Positions 1-4,869 of a stretch of 6,257 nt of DNA are shown one piece after another. The DNA is from an uncultured Ignavibacteria bacterium. Its GTDB lineage: Bacteria; Bacteroidota; Ignavibacteria; Kapaibacteriales; UBA961. The position numbers and the translations under genes are program-made. Within the stretch, counting starts at the first letter, position 1. Each line of letters opens with the position of its first letter. The stretch is from contig CALMMI010000044.1 in assembly GCA_937868245.1 (NCBI GenBank), forward strand, positions 1 to 6,257. Reading direction: 5' to 3'. The notes under the pieces were generated by a model. The model ran no database searches and had not been told where the DNA came from. It saw only the letters and a list, made by a program, of their open reading frames with translations.

Positions 1-300
1 GAAAGTGAGGCACGGGTGCAAGAATGCCGCGCATGGGCTTTATTGACACAAGTTGATAACGGTTTGCCAGTTGCCGTATCTAATTTCTACCTAAGCAGGT
101 TTACCAATACATCTCAAAATAAAATCCCCGTTACTATGTATATGGAAGACGGCGAAACTATGCCGGAAAACTGTGGGGATATTGCGACAATACCAGTTAT
201 TGACGGATTCGCAGGGAGCGAAAAAGCGGTTATGATTGAAATGCAAGCGGATTGGAAAAAGGGAACAATTGATATTGATTTTATTTCGAGGGGTACGTAA
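1..300 (+). CDS. C-terminal part of an unknown, probably virion-associated protein (5' end outside window)
   Basis: The frame is open from the first base of the window to a TAA at 298-300, so this is the last 99 residues of a longer protein. A GTG at 16 is available as a start, but no ribosome binding site precedes it and the upstream codons (ESEAR) continue the same style of sequence, so I read it as truncated by the window edge. The visible part is acidic and rich in short beta-like stretches (for example IDIDFISRG at the end), with no signal peptide or membrane segment. I do not recognise a family. Its stop overlaps the ATG of the next gene (TAATG), which puts it in the same operon as a fibre-like protein. 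A structural role (tail, baseplate or fibre-proximal) is inferred from that position only. Confidence 0.7.
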   Translation, partial: ESEARVQECRAWALLTQVDNGLPVAVSNFYLSRFTNTSQNKIPVTMYMEDGETMPENCGDIATIPVIDGFAGSEKAVMIEMQADWKKGTIDIDFISRGT

Positions 301-992
301 TGCCTGTTATCAGAACCCCTGCTAAGTCAGTAGATGAGCAAGCCACTACATACAATCGGAATGGTGGCAATAGCGGCGCGGCTTTCCAAAGTGCGGTTAT
401 CGGTGCAATCCAAGATAACCCATCGGCAATACCAACACCCGTAGAAAGCCTGCAAATTACCGAAATAGCAGAACTTGCACAACAGCAAGACGATGATTTG
501 TTTTGTAGGTTGATTAACAATAATGTGAATTTGAGATATACGAATAATTCAGGTACAATCGGAAATATTGCAGGGATTTTACAAGCCGTAGCAACGTCTA
601 TGTTGATATTTGAACACAAGGATTTTAACGGCGGCGGCATGGAGCAAGAACAAAACCAAATGTATTTTATGAGTAATAAGTGTGGTGTGTACCGTGTAAG
701 TTTTGGAATGCTATTCGACATTACAGGAGGCGCGGACACTTTGAATTTTCAAGTACATTTAATACGAAAAGACAGACACGGCGGTTCTACTTCAAATCCT
801 TATTCGTGCATTCTTTGGCAGGGCGTGGGTGCTGTTAATAAGTTCTGGGCTAATGGTTGTGATTTAATCGAATTAGGGGAAGGTGACAGTGTAGGAATAG
901 CTTTACGGGACGGCGCAATTGCAGGGATAAGCGGCGGTAATTATTTACTTTCAGCATGGATTGCAATTAACTATACGGGAAATCAGCATTAA
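300..992 (+). CDS. Putative phage fibre/receptor-binding protein with C1q/TNF-like C-terminal domain
   Basis: A 230-residue protein whose ATG overlaps the previous stop (TAATG). The N-terminal ~60 residues are polar and low in structure, as in an attachment region. Residues 61-100 contain a short Q/D/N-rich stretch and a hydrophobic helix-like part. From about residue 125 the pattern resembles the C1q/TNF jelly roll found at the tips of trimeric fibres: GVYRVSFGMLFD (129-140), a strand LNFQVHLIRKD (148-158), the hallmark-like DLIELGEGDSVGIALRDG (188-205) and a closing strand YLLSAWIAINY (215-225). In this fold the 'G.Y.v.f' opening strand and 'l..GD.v.i' segment are typical. I infer a trimeric virion fibre, head decoration or receptor-binding tip. 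Cysteines at 69, 128, 170 and 187 are unusual for this class. The fold is reasonably likely; the location on the virion is unknown. Confidence 0.6.
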   Translation: MPVIRTPAKSVDEQATTYNRNGGNSGAAFQSAVIGAIQDNPSAIPTPVESLQITEIAELAQQQDDDLFCRLINNNVNLRYTNNSGTIGNIAGILQAVATSMLIFEHKDFNGGGMEQEQNQMYFMSNKCGVYRVSFGMLFDITGGADTLNFQVHLIRKDRHGGSTSNPYSCILWQGVGAVNKFWANGCDLIELGEGDSVGIALRDGAIAGISGGNYLLSAWIAINYTGNQH

Positions 993-1015
993 CAATTTTA
1001 AGATAGGAACAAAGT

Positions 1016-1564
1016 ATGTGTTGTGATAAAAGACAAATTTACTCTACTTCACTGGTGGCGAAAACCGAGTACACGGATTGGACTGTAGGCGCAAATCCGA
1101 TTGACGCAACTGCAATGGTAAGCGGGGACTGGATACACGATAACGCTATTCAAGTATCATGCGCCACTCTCGAAACGGCTGGACATGGTGAAATATACGG
1201 AATTGAGCTTATGGACGCAACTGCGCAAAAGAAAGATTTGCGTGTTTGGATACTAAACGGCAATCCGTCAGGAAGTGCGGTTACTAAAAATAATGCGCGC
1301 TCGTGGACAACCGCAGATAGTTTATTGGTGGCGGGGTATATAAGTATCGTAACCGCAGATTATACCGATATGCAACCAACGTCACCAACGGATTCTTTAG
1401 CAATTAAGAATTTAGATAACAGTTTAGGATTAGGCTCTCAAATTATAGACTTCAATACAGTTGCATCGTCAAGTACTATCTACGTGGCGGTGGAAACACG
1501 GGCAAATGTTACATGGGCAAATACATCAGCTATTCGATTTAGATTGAAAATGCGCAGGAAGTAA
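1016..1564 (+). CDS. Putative phage virion protein, beta-rich, unknown function
   Basis: A 182-residue protein starting at an ATG preceded by AGGAAC (1005-1010). It is 23 bases after the fibre-like gene and is the last gene before a terminator. The centre (about residues 59-112) alternates hydrophobic and polar residues: IYGIELMDATAQKKDLRVWIL, then NNARSWTTADSLLVAGYISI. From memory this layout ('v.l.D...q...l.v.lf...P...dNa.....aD......g.i.i', ending in a basic strand, here IRFRLKMRRK) is common in small structural proteins of tailed phages and in metagenomic virus sequences, but I cannot name a family. There is no signal peptide or membrane segment. Asp, Thr and Ala are abundant, as in secreted or capsid beta-sandwich proteins. 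Placement beside the fibre-like gene supports a structural or decoration role; this is inference. Confidence 0.55.
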   Translation: MCCDKRQIYSTSLVAKTEYTDWTVGANPIDATAMVSGDWIHDNAIQVSCATLETAGHGEIYGIELMDATAQKKDLRVWILNGNPSGSAVTKNNARSWTTADSLLVAGYISIVTADYTDMQPTSPTDSLAIKNLDNSLGLGSQIIDFNTVASSSTIYVAVETRANVTWANTSAIRFRLKMRRK

Positions 1565-1581
1565 TGTCCCTCACTCCCGAC

Positions 1582-1614
1582 AAAACCCGTTATCTGAAAA
1601 GAGGCGGGTTTTTT
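1582..1614 (+). terminator. Rho-independent terminator after the structural genes
   Basis: AAAACCCG (1582-1589) pairs perfectly with CGGGTTTT (1605-1612). The 15-base loop lies between them, and the right arm runs into a T tract ending at 1614. It begins 18 bases after the stop of the gene ending at 1564. The A run on the left arm is short, so the element reads mainly as a + strand terminator. It closes the late or structural transcript. Confidence 0.75.
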
Positions 1615-1789
1615 AGTTATATGCGCAGAAAACGCTCCAAGTGCAAATAAGGAAATCTATATGTGCAGTTGGTTACGATTTGAAACGTACTGCAAAAAAT
1701 CTTTGTTTATGCAGAAAAAGGAAATTCAAGCTAAGTTGTTTATTTTCATACAGTTCCTGCTTTACTCTAAAAATATTTTCCCCACTATT

Positions 1790-1831
1790 AAAAAAAGTTC
1801 TTGCATGGTAAATTACTTTTCCGTAAGTTTA
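1790..1831 (+). promoter_or_regulatory. Promoter P1 (Bacteroidota-type -33/-7)
   Basis: TTG at 1801-1803 is followed after 20 bases by TAAGTTTA (1824-1831), 7 of 8 matches to the Bacteroidota -7 consensus TAnnTTTG. The flanks, AGTTCTTGCAT and TTTCCGTAAGTTT, recur with identical spacing in P2. That repetition is better evidence than the consensus match alone. Transcription would begin near 1837 and read the gene at 1881 after a leader of about 45 bases. GTAA/TTAC inverted repeats overlap the boxes (1808-1816, 1823-1832) and could bind a repressor. Confidence 0.65.
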
Positions 1832-1880
1832 CATAAAATTAAGTAAGGGAATGTGAAACTAATAGGGAATGGAGTAGAAA

Positions 1881-2084
1881 ATGGCACACACAATATTGCA
1901 CGATTCAATACCAACTGAGGGTAGAAATCTTACTGATGCTGAGTTTTTAGAATTGCAAAAAGTAAGTGATTGTAAAAACGGAAAGTATTATGTAACGCAA
2001 CGTGACGGCTCAACTAAGCGTGGATTAGTATGGAATCACGATAAGTATAAATCTATGCAAGTTCCCTATTACGTAGAAAACTAA
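1881..2084 (+). CDS. Unknown small protein, first gene after P1
   Basis: A 67-residue protein. The ATG has a good ribosome binding site, GGAG at 1871-1874, six bases upstream. It is the first gene after P1. No family is recognised. Residues 15-30 look helical (a 'TDAEFLELQKV' stretch), followed by a probable beta hairpin (GKYYVTQRDGSTKRGLVW, about 34-51). There are no membrane segments or metal-binding patterns. The leader AACTAATAGG...GGAGTAG (1857-1877) resembles that of the gene at 6018, so the two may share translational control. Soluble, probably an accessory phage protein; function unknown. Confidence 0.65.
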   Translation: MAHTILHDSIPTEGRNLTDAEFLELQKVSDCKNGKYYVTQRDGSTKRGLVWNHDKYKSMQVPYYVEN

Positions 2085-2121
2085 CCAACAATCAATTTTA
2101 TAACTTTTTAGGAGTGGGGAA

Positions 2122-2379
2122 ATGGAAACATTCGAGATAATATATAAGGGTAAAGTAGTTCAATGGGGTAAGTTTCGCAGTTGGCGTTCGGCTGCTGAAT
2201 TGTACTTTTGCAAATTTACAAAAACCAAAAGAAAGAAAACCGACTATTTTGTAAGGTGTTTGAATTTAAGCGAAGAGCGCACTTATTCACTCATAAAAAG
2301 AGACGTTAAAACTCAAATTGAAACAGAAATAGACCAAGTTACTATTAACCTTCTCAATCCAACTTTACAGGGAGAATAA
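2122..2379 (+). CDS. Unknown small basic protein
   Basis: An 85-residue protein with a strong ribosome binding site, AGGAG at 2110-2114, seven bases before the ATG. The 37-base gap after the previous stop has no terminator, so it should be cotranscribed from P1. The N-terminal half is basic (KGKVVQWGKFRSWRS, then KTKRKKTDYFVR) and the C-terminal half is more acidic. It starts with a beta-hairpin-like segment (FEIIYKGKVVQWGKF) followed by a helix-like SAAELYF. This loosely recalls the hairpin-then-helix layout of the AWQ family further down, but the key AWQ residues are absent, so I do not place it there. Nucleic-acid binding is possible from charge alone and is not supported otherwise. Confidence 0.65.
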   Translation: METFEIIYKGKVVQWGKFRSWRSAAELYFCKFTKTKRKKTDYFVRCLNLSEERTYSLIKRDVKTQIETEIDQVTINLLNPTLQGE

Positions 2380-2384
2380 GAGAG

Positions 2385-2600
2385 ATGAACGGAATTGAAA
2401 CAAAAGATTTGGTAAATTATAAAGAGCAAAATTATAGTGTTTATCCAAGTTTGTATATAGGTAATGACGAATTGGAATTAAGGTTAATGTTGCGCGGTGG
2501 TTTTGAAGTTTGGCATAATAAAGTTTGCGTAATTAGTACTGATATTCCAAGACTTGCAGTTAAGCAATTCAACAAATTAGCAAAAGGGCAAATACTATGA
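2385..2600 (+). CDS. Unknown small protein
   Basis: A 71-residue protein starting 6 bases after the previous stop. GGAG at 2371-2374 lies 10 bases before the ATG and is encoded by the end of the upstream gene. The predicted shape is beta-rich in the middle (YPSLYIGNDELELRLMLRGGFEVWHNKVCVIS, positions 19-51, described here only for its alternating pattern) with a C-terminal helix (IPRLAVKQFNKLA). No family, signal or membrane segment is seen. Its TGA overlaps the next ATG (ATGA at 2597-2600), indicating translational coupling. Confidence 0.65.
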   Translation: MNGIETKDLVNYKEQNYSVYPSLYIGNDELELRLMLRGGFEVWHNKVCVISTDIPRLAVKQFNKLAKGQIL

Positions 2601-2899
2601 ATGACCGTATCCCCCTAACCGAACACGTCAAGACTTTGGCGAATAGAGAGGAAATTGCCAAAAGAGGTTCTACCATGACTAAGCAAACCGCTAAAGAGTT
2701 CGTATTGGAGAGGTATCCGAAATTTATAAGCAGTAAACGAATGAAATGTGTAGGTATAAACCCGGATAGGTTCGCTGTAAAAGACTATATTATCACTTGT
2801 TCATTAGACGAATGGGGAGTTTTTGCGGTCGGCAATACTTTCAAACAAGCATGGCAAAACGCGAAAACCAAAATAGAAGAAATGGAGAAAGAAAAATGA
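2597..2899 (+). CDS. AWQ-family small protein, copy A (long form)
   Basis: A 100-residue protein in an ATGA overlap with the preceding gene. Residues 29-100 are paralogous to the next gene and to the gene at 6018: K-EFVLERYP (33-41), a strand containing YIIT (64-67), W73, G79, T81 and AWQNA (85-89), then a charged helix ending IEEMEKEK. The first 26 residues (MNDRIPLTEH...) have no counterpart in the paralogues. An internal in-frame ATG at 2675 has its own AGAGG site seven bases upstream and would give a 74-residue protein matching the paralogues' starts. The annotated start at 2597 is backed by the stop/start overlap but has only a weak binding site. Either or both may be used. Function unknown; soluble. 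The codons for 'EEMEK' also encode GGAG (2884-2887), the binding site of the next gene. Confidence 0.7.
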   Translation: MNDRIPLTEHVKTLANREEIAKRGSTMTKQTAKEFVLERYPKFISSKRMKCVGINPDRFAVKDYIITCSLDEWGVFAVGNTFKQAWQNAKTKIEEMEKEK

Positions 2900-3078
2900 A
2901 CGGTAAAGAATTTGTACGGTGTAAATATCCGTTTTCGCAACTCTACATTGATAGAAAAAGTGAGTACGTAATTGTTGATATTTCTGATAACCAGTGGGTA
3001 ATAGGTACGGGCAAAACACCCGAATTAGCGTGGCAAGATGCAACTAAAACTATCCAAGAAATGGAGCGTGTGAAGTGA
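2896..3078 (+). CDS. AWQ-family small protein, copy B
   Basis: A 60-residue protein with an ATGA overlap and a binding site, GGAG 2884-2887, eight bases upstream. A longer reading from 2797 in this frame is possible but would lie inside the previous gene without a binding site, so I use 2896. It aligns along its whole length with residues 29-100 of copy A: KEFVRCKYP (4-12), YVIV (24-27), W34, G39, TPELAWQDA (41-49) and a C-terminal helix TIQEMERVK matching KIEEMEKEK of copy A. The pattern suggests a short helix, a three-stranded beta sheet and a final helix starting at AWQ. Adjacent position plus shared C-terminal coding implies tandem duplication. Function unknown. Confidence 0.75.
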   Translation: MNGKEFVRCKYPFSQLYIDRKSEYVIVDISDNQWVIGTGKTPELAWQDATKTIQEMERVK

Positions 3079-3578
3079 TGGCAAAATATAGAAATGGTAG
3101 TAATGTAGAAAAGCCGAGTGACGTAACATCATTAACAGTCGTATCAAGTACTACATTTATACCAATAAGATTAGGTGGTTCGGATTTTCGTGGAGTTATA
3201 ATTGACGATATGAATAATTACGCCGCGACTGGTCAGCAAATGAGCCGTGAAGAATACGAAAAAGCAACTACTTTCAAAGTATCAATTAACGACGGCGAAC
3301 TAACAGAATACGGCAAAGAATGGATTGATAATTTATTGTCAGTAGAGCCAAAATACACAATGATAATTACAAAATCAATCTCTAAGCCTAAAACTAAAAA
3401 GCTACGATTGCCGCGAAAGTTGAAGAAATACATCAAACTGATAAACATTAGGCACGAAGGGGTATTTTTAGAATGGAGTATCGGAAGAATAGCATGGAGC
3501 ATACTAAACGAACCATTCTATAAAAAGCATTATCGAAATAAGAAACAGTACCGAACAACTAAATACAAAAAACTATGA
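3078..3578 (+). CDS. Unknown protein with very basic C-terminus
   Basis: A 166-residue protein, the largest in the small-gene run. The start is the ATG at 3078, which overlaps the preceding TGA (TGATG). A GTG three bases earlier is less likely. GGAG at 3063-3066 serves as binding site. Residues 15-45 are beta-like; residues 55-95 are mixed, with the acidic stretch NDGELTEYGKEWIDNLL. The C-terminal 65 residues carry two Lys/Arg clusters, about 104-120 (PKTKKLRLPRKLKKY) and 149-166 (KKHYRNKKQYRTTKYKK). Between them is a hydrophobic, tryptophan-containing stretch (FLEWSIGRIAWSIL, 130-143), too short and interrupted for a sure membrane helix. Nucleic-acid or ribosome contact is a possible reading of the charge. 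No family is recognised. Confidence 0.65.
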   Translation: MAKYRNGSNVEKPSDVTSLTVVSSTTFIPIRLGGSDFRGVIIDDMNNYAATGQQMSREEYEKATTFKVSINDGELTEYGKEWIDNLLSVEPKYTMIITKSISKPKTKKLRLPRKLKKYIKLINIRHEGVFLEWSIGRIAWSILNEPFYKKHYRNKKQYRTTKYKKL

Positions 3579-3865
3579 CAACCACAGAACAAGCAACAAG
3601 CATGATGCGCATGAAAGACGAATTAATAAGTAAGCTAAAAAACGAATTAGACATAAATCGTAACTTACTTGCAAGAATGATAAGGCACGATGTGCAACGT
3701 GTGGCAAAAGGCGAATACAGACCCAAAGATTCTATACAGTTTATATTTGAGCCTGAAGAAAATTCTAATATAATGTTTATCAAAATGGTGGACTTTGAAG
3801 AAATCAAACCAATGCAATCCGACTATCAAAGAATTTTAGAACTAATGGATATTTTAGAGTTATGA
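3575..3865 (+). CDS. Unknown small protein with N-terminal coiled-coil-like helix
   Basis: A 96-residue protein with ATGA overlap at 3575-3578. No purine-rich binding site is visible upstream (the region is A-rich: TACAAAAAACT), so its translation probably depends on coupling to the previous gene, or on the A-rich leader use known from Bacteroidota. Residues 8-45 form a long amphipathic helix with heptad-like hydrophobic spacing (M, L, L, L, L, M). A short beta hairpin follows (SIQFIFEPEENSNIMFIKM, 53-71), then a helix rich in Leu and Ile (YQRILELMDILEL). This could be a dimer. Function unknown. Confidence 0.65.
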   Translation: MTTTEQATSMMRMKDELISKLKNELDINRNLLARMIRHDVQRVAKGEYRPKDSIQFIFEPEENSNIMFIKMVDFEEIKPMQSDYQRILELMDILEL

Positions 3866-4053
3866 GCAATCAAAAATTAAACGAAATCCGATTTATCTCG
3901 GACAAGAAAACAGACCCTATTAATTTTACATCGACTAAAGAAATGAAGCCCGTTTGGTTTGTATCCGACAACCCCGTCAAAGTCAAGAAGCAACATTTCG
4001 GGCTATTTGGGCAGCCGTTGGTTGTTGATTTGGATAAGGAGGGTGTGCTATGA
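3862..4053 (+). CDS. Unknown small protein with twofold FxSD motif
   Basis: A 63-residue protein with ATGA overlap with the gene before it and another with the gene after it. It has two similar short segments: IRFISDKKTDP (8-18) and VWFVSDNPVKV (31-41), each an aromatic-Phe pair followed by Ile/Val-Ser-Asp. These may be two strands of a small repeat or chance. The rest is polar with many prolines. No clear binding site is visible before the start (TTTTAGAGTT), so coupling is likely. Function unknown. Confidence 0.6.
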   Translation: MSNQKLNEIRFISDKKTDPINFTSTKEMKPVWFVSDNPVKVKKQHFGLFGQPLVVDLDKEGVL

Positions 4054-4367
4054 GTGAGAAAAGATACGACACAATGGACAGTAGAAAGTTCTATCAATCC
4101 GACATGATGCCAATTAGTGAATTGAGCAAATTGGTACAAACGAAAATTTCCAATGGGGCTTCGCATATACAGTTTTTTGATACCGACGGCGGGATACAAT
4201 TATACTTTTATACCGAACGTGACGAAACAGAAACGGAAGAATTTGAACGTACAGATCAAGCGCAAATAAGAGAGGCGAAAAGAAAAGAAGAGAGAAAAGC
4301 AATGTATGAAAAGTTAAAAAAGGAGTTTGAAAATGAGACCCCAACTATCCAAGAAAGTGAGCCGTAA
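4050..4367 (+). CDS. Unknown acidic/charged protein with C-terminal coiled-coil stretch
   Basis: A 105-residue protein. The start overlaps the previous stop (ATGA), and it has one of the strongest binding sites in the window, AAGGAGGG at 4036-4043, six bases upstream. Residues 20-55 look globular (ISELSKLVQTKISNG, then two strands HIQFFDTDGGIQLYFY). Residues 56-96 are almost all Glu, Arg, Lys, Asp and Gln and should form a long charged helix. The tail (PTIQESEP) is disordered. It stops at TAA 4365-4367, and an in-frame GTG follows directly, opening the next small reading frame. No family is recognised; a scaffold or protein-protein adaptor is conceivable from the helix but not shown. Confidence 0.65.
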   Translation: MSEKRYDTMDSRKFYQSDMMPISELSKLVQTKISNGASHIQFFDTDGGIQLYFYTERDETETEEFERTDQAQIREAKRKEERKAMYEKLKKEFENETPTIQESEP

Positions 4368-4451
4368 GTGAGTGAAGAAGAGCAATTTTTAATAGACATG
4401 GAAATTTGGTGGTGGTACATTAACAACGTATTTGAAAGGAGCGAGGGATGA
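4368..4451 (+). CDS. Possible 27-residue peptide in frame behind the previous stop
   Basis: A GTG directly after the TAA of the preceding gene, in the same frame, opens 27 codons ending at TGA 4449-4451. The product is MSEEEQFLIDMEIWWWYINNVFERSEG. It has an acidic start and a strikingly aromatic WWWY core that could lie at a membrane surface. No convincing binding site precedes the GTG, so it would rely on re-initiation or stop readthrough. Its stop overlaps the next ATG, as for established genes here, and its last codons encode the strong AAAGGAG site of the next gene. It could be only leader sequence for that gene. Confidence 0.4.
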   Translation: MSEEEQFLIDMEIWWWYINNVFERSEG

Positions 4452-4561
4452 AAGATATAATTGCGTTTGGTTGCGCCTGCCTTATGGCGTTTTGGGTAGT
4501 AGAGAAAATTATTCAGGATTTTACAATTCTCTACAATAACTATTTTTACTTTTGGTGTTAA
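4448..4561 (+). CDS. Putative single-pass membrane microprotein (37 residues)
   Basis: A 37-residue frame beginning at an ATG with an excellent binding site (AAAGGAG 4435-4441, six bases upstream), in an ATGA overlap with the frame before it. Residues 3-18 are hydrophobic (DIIAFGCACLMAFWVV) and fit one membrane helix. The C-terminal part is aromatic (YNNYFYFWC) and ends in Cys. Three cysteines (9, 11, 37) in such a short protein are notable. Holin-like or host-membrane-targeting phage peptides have this size, but nothing here proves that. The strong binding site is the main reason to believe it is translated. Confidence 0.6.
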   Translation: MKDIIAFGCACLMAFWVVEKIIQDFTILYNNYFYFWC

Positions 4562-4593
4562 CCAACTATTTACAATTTAATTTGAGGTGAGAG

Positions 4594-4809
4594 ATGGTAT
4601 ATTTAATAATTTCAATTTACTTGTTAGGATTTGTTGTTGCATATTTAATAGGACGATGGTACACAATGAAAGTTGGAAAAGAAAAGTGGACTCGAAAAGA
4701 AAGAAGCCGTGCAATGAAAATAGGTCTATTCTCTTGGCTCGCTTTTGTTGTAGTGATTTATGTCTATTTCTTTGACAATGACGATGACGAAGAGGTGGTG
4801 AAATGGTGA
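4594..4809 (+). CDS. Small membrane protein with two transmembrane helices and acidic tail
   Basis: A 71-residue protein starting at an ATG with GAGGTGA (4584-4590) just upstream. TM1 is residues 2-20 (VYLIISIYLLGFVVAYLIG). The loop 21-42 is strongly basic (about nine Lys/Arg). TM2 is 43-60 (IGLFSWLAFVVVIYVYFF) and the tail is DNDDDEEVVKW. By the positive-inside rule the loop faces the cytoplasm and both ends face outward. The size and two-helix hairpin resemble class II holins and other small phage membrane proteins, but class II holins are usually next to an endolysin and none is seen here. Superinfection-exclusion or an unknown membrane role fits equally well. Confidence 0.7.
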   Translation: MVYLIISIYLLGFVVAYLIGRWYTMKVGKEKWTRKERSRAMKIGLFSWLAFVVVIYVYFFDNDDDEEVVKW

Positions 4810-4859
4810 AAACCCTACTAATTATTATCCTGCTAATTTTATCACATATCGAATGGTGA
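4803..4859 (+). CDS. Possible 18-residue hydrophobic microprotein
   Basis: An ATG at 4803 (or GTG at 4806, in a GTGA overlap with the previous stop) opens 18 codons: MVKTLLIIILLILSHIEW. Two charged or polar residues at the start precede an uninterrupted run of Leu/Ile, long enough to half-span or insert in a membrane. GAGGTGG (4790-4796) lies seven bases upstream and suits translation. The downstream gene's own binding site overlaps its stop. It may be a toxic or regulatory peptide, a leader, or chance. Length alone makes it uncertain. Confidence 0.35.
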   Translation: MVKTLLIIILLILSHIEW

Positions 4860-4869
4860 GGAAAACAGC

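Larger units (their letters stand above)
1565..1880. other. 316-base non-coding boundary between structural and small-gene modules
   Basis: This stretch holds the terminator at 1582-1614 and promoter P1 near 1790-1831, plus its ~45-base leader. Between about 1615 and 1789 I see nothing convincing: no tRNA-like fold, no tandem repeat, and only one doubtful ORF (1661-1846) that runs through the promoter. The change in gene size and style on either side marks a module border. Confidence 0.6.

Noticed and set aside
500..570. Asn-codon-rich stretch as a diversity-generating retroelement variable region
   Set aside because: There is no template repeat and no reverse transcriptase in the window, and the stretch is not at the C-terminus of a lectin-like fold.
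281..739. 152-residue minus-strand reading frame
   Set aside because: It is fully opposite the fibre-like gene, which has a coherent fold pattern and correct operon spacing; the minus frame is Cys/Ser/Pro-rich with no binding site.
1661..1846. 61-residue + strand reading frame after the terminator
   Set aside because: It has an acceptable AAGGAA site (1649-1654), but it runs through promoter P1, lies behind a terminator without its own promoter, and has a Lys/Phe/Ser-rich, low-complexity composition typical of translated AT-rich intergenic DNA.
2181..2210. TTG, 19 bases, TACTTTTG: a promoter match inside the gene at 2122
   Set aside because: It lacks the extended flanks shared by P1 and P2 and lies within a coding region; it shows how often the short consensus appears by chance here.
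2804..4344. Several minus-strand frames of 76-109 residues (e.g. 3233-3502, 3870-4199)
   Set aside because: All lie opposite well-spaced + strand genes; their sequences are Phe/Ser/Leu-rich shadows of Lys/Glu-rich codons.
4551..4584. Possible promoter TTTG...TTAATTTG before the gene at 4594
   Set aside because: The -7 box is imperfect, spacing is 22, and the transcript would start at the ribosome binding site, leaving almost no leader.
4587..4775. 62-residue + strand frame overlapping the two-helix membrane protein
   Set aside because: It is out of frame with the gene at 4594, which has the better binding site and a regular membrane topology; the alternative is Cys/Arg-rich and irregular.
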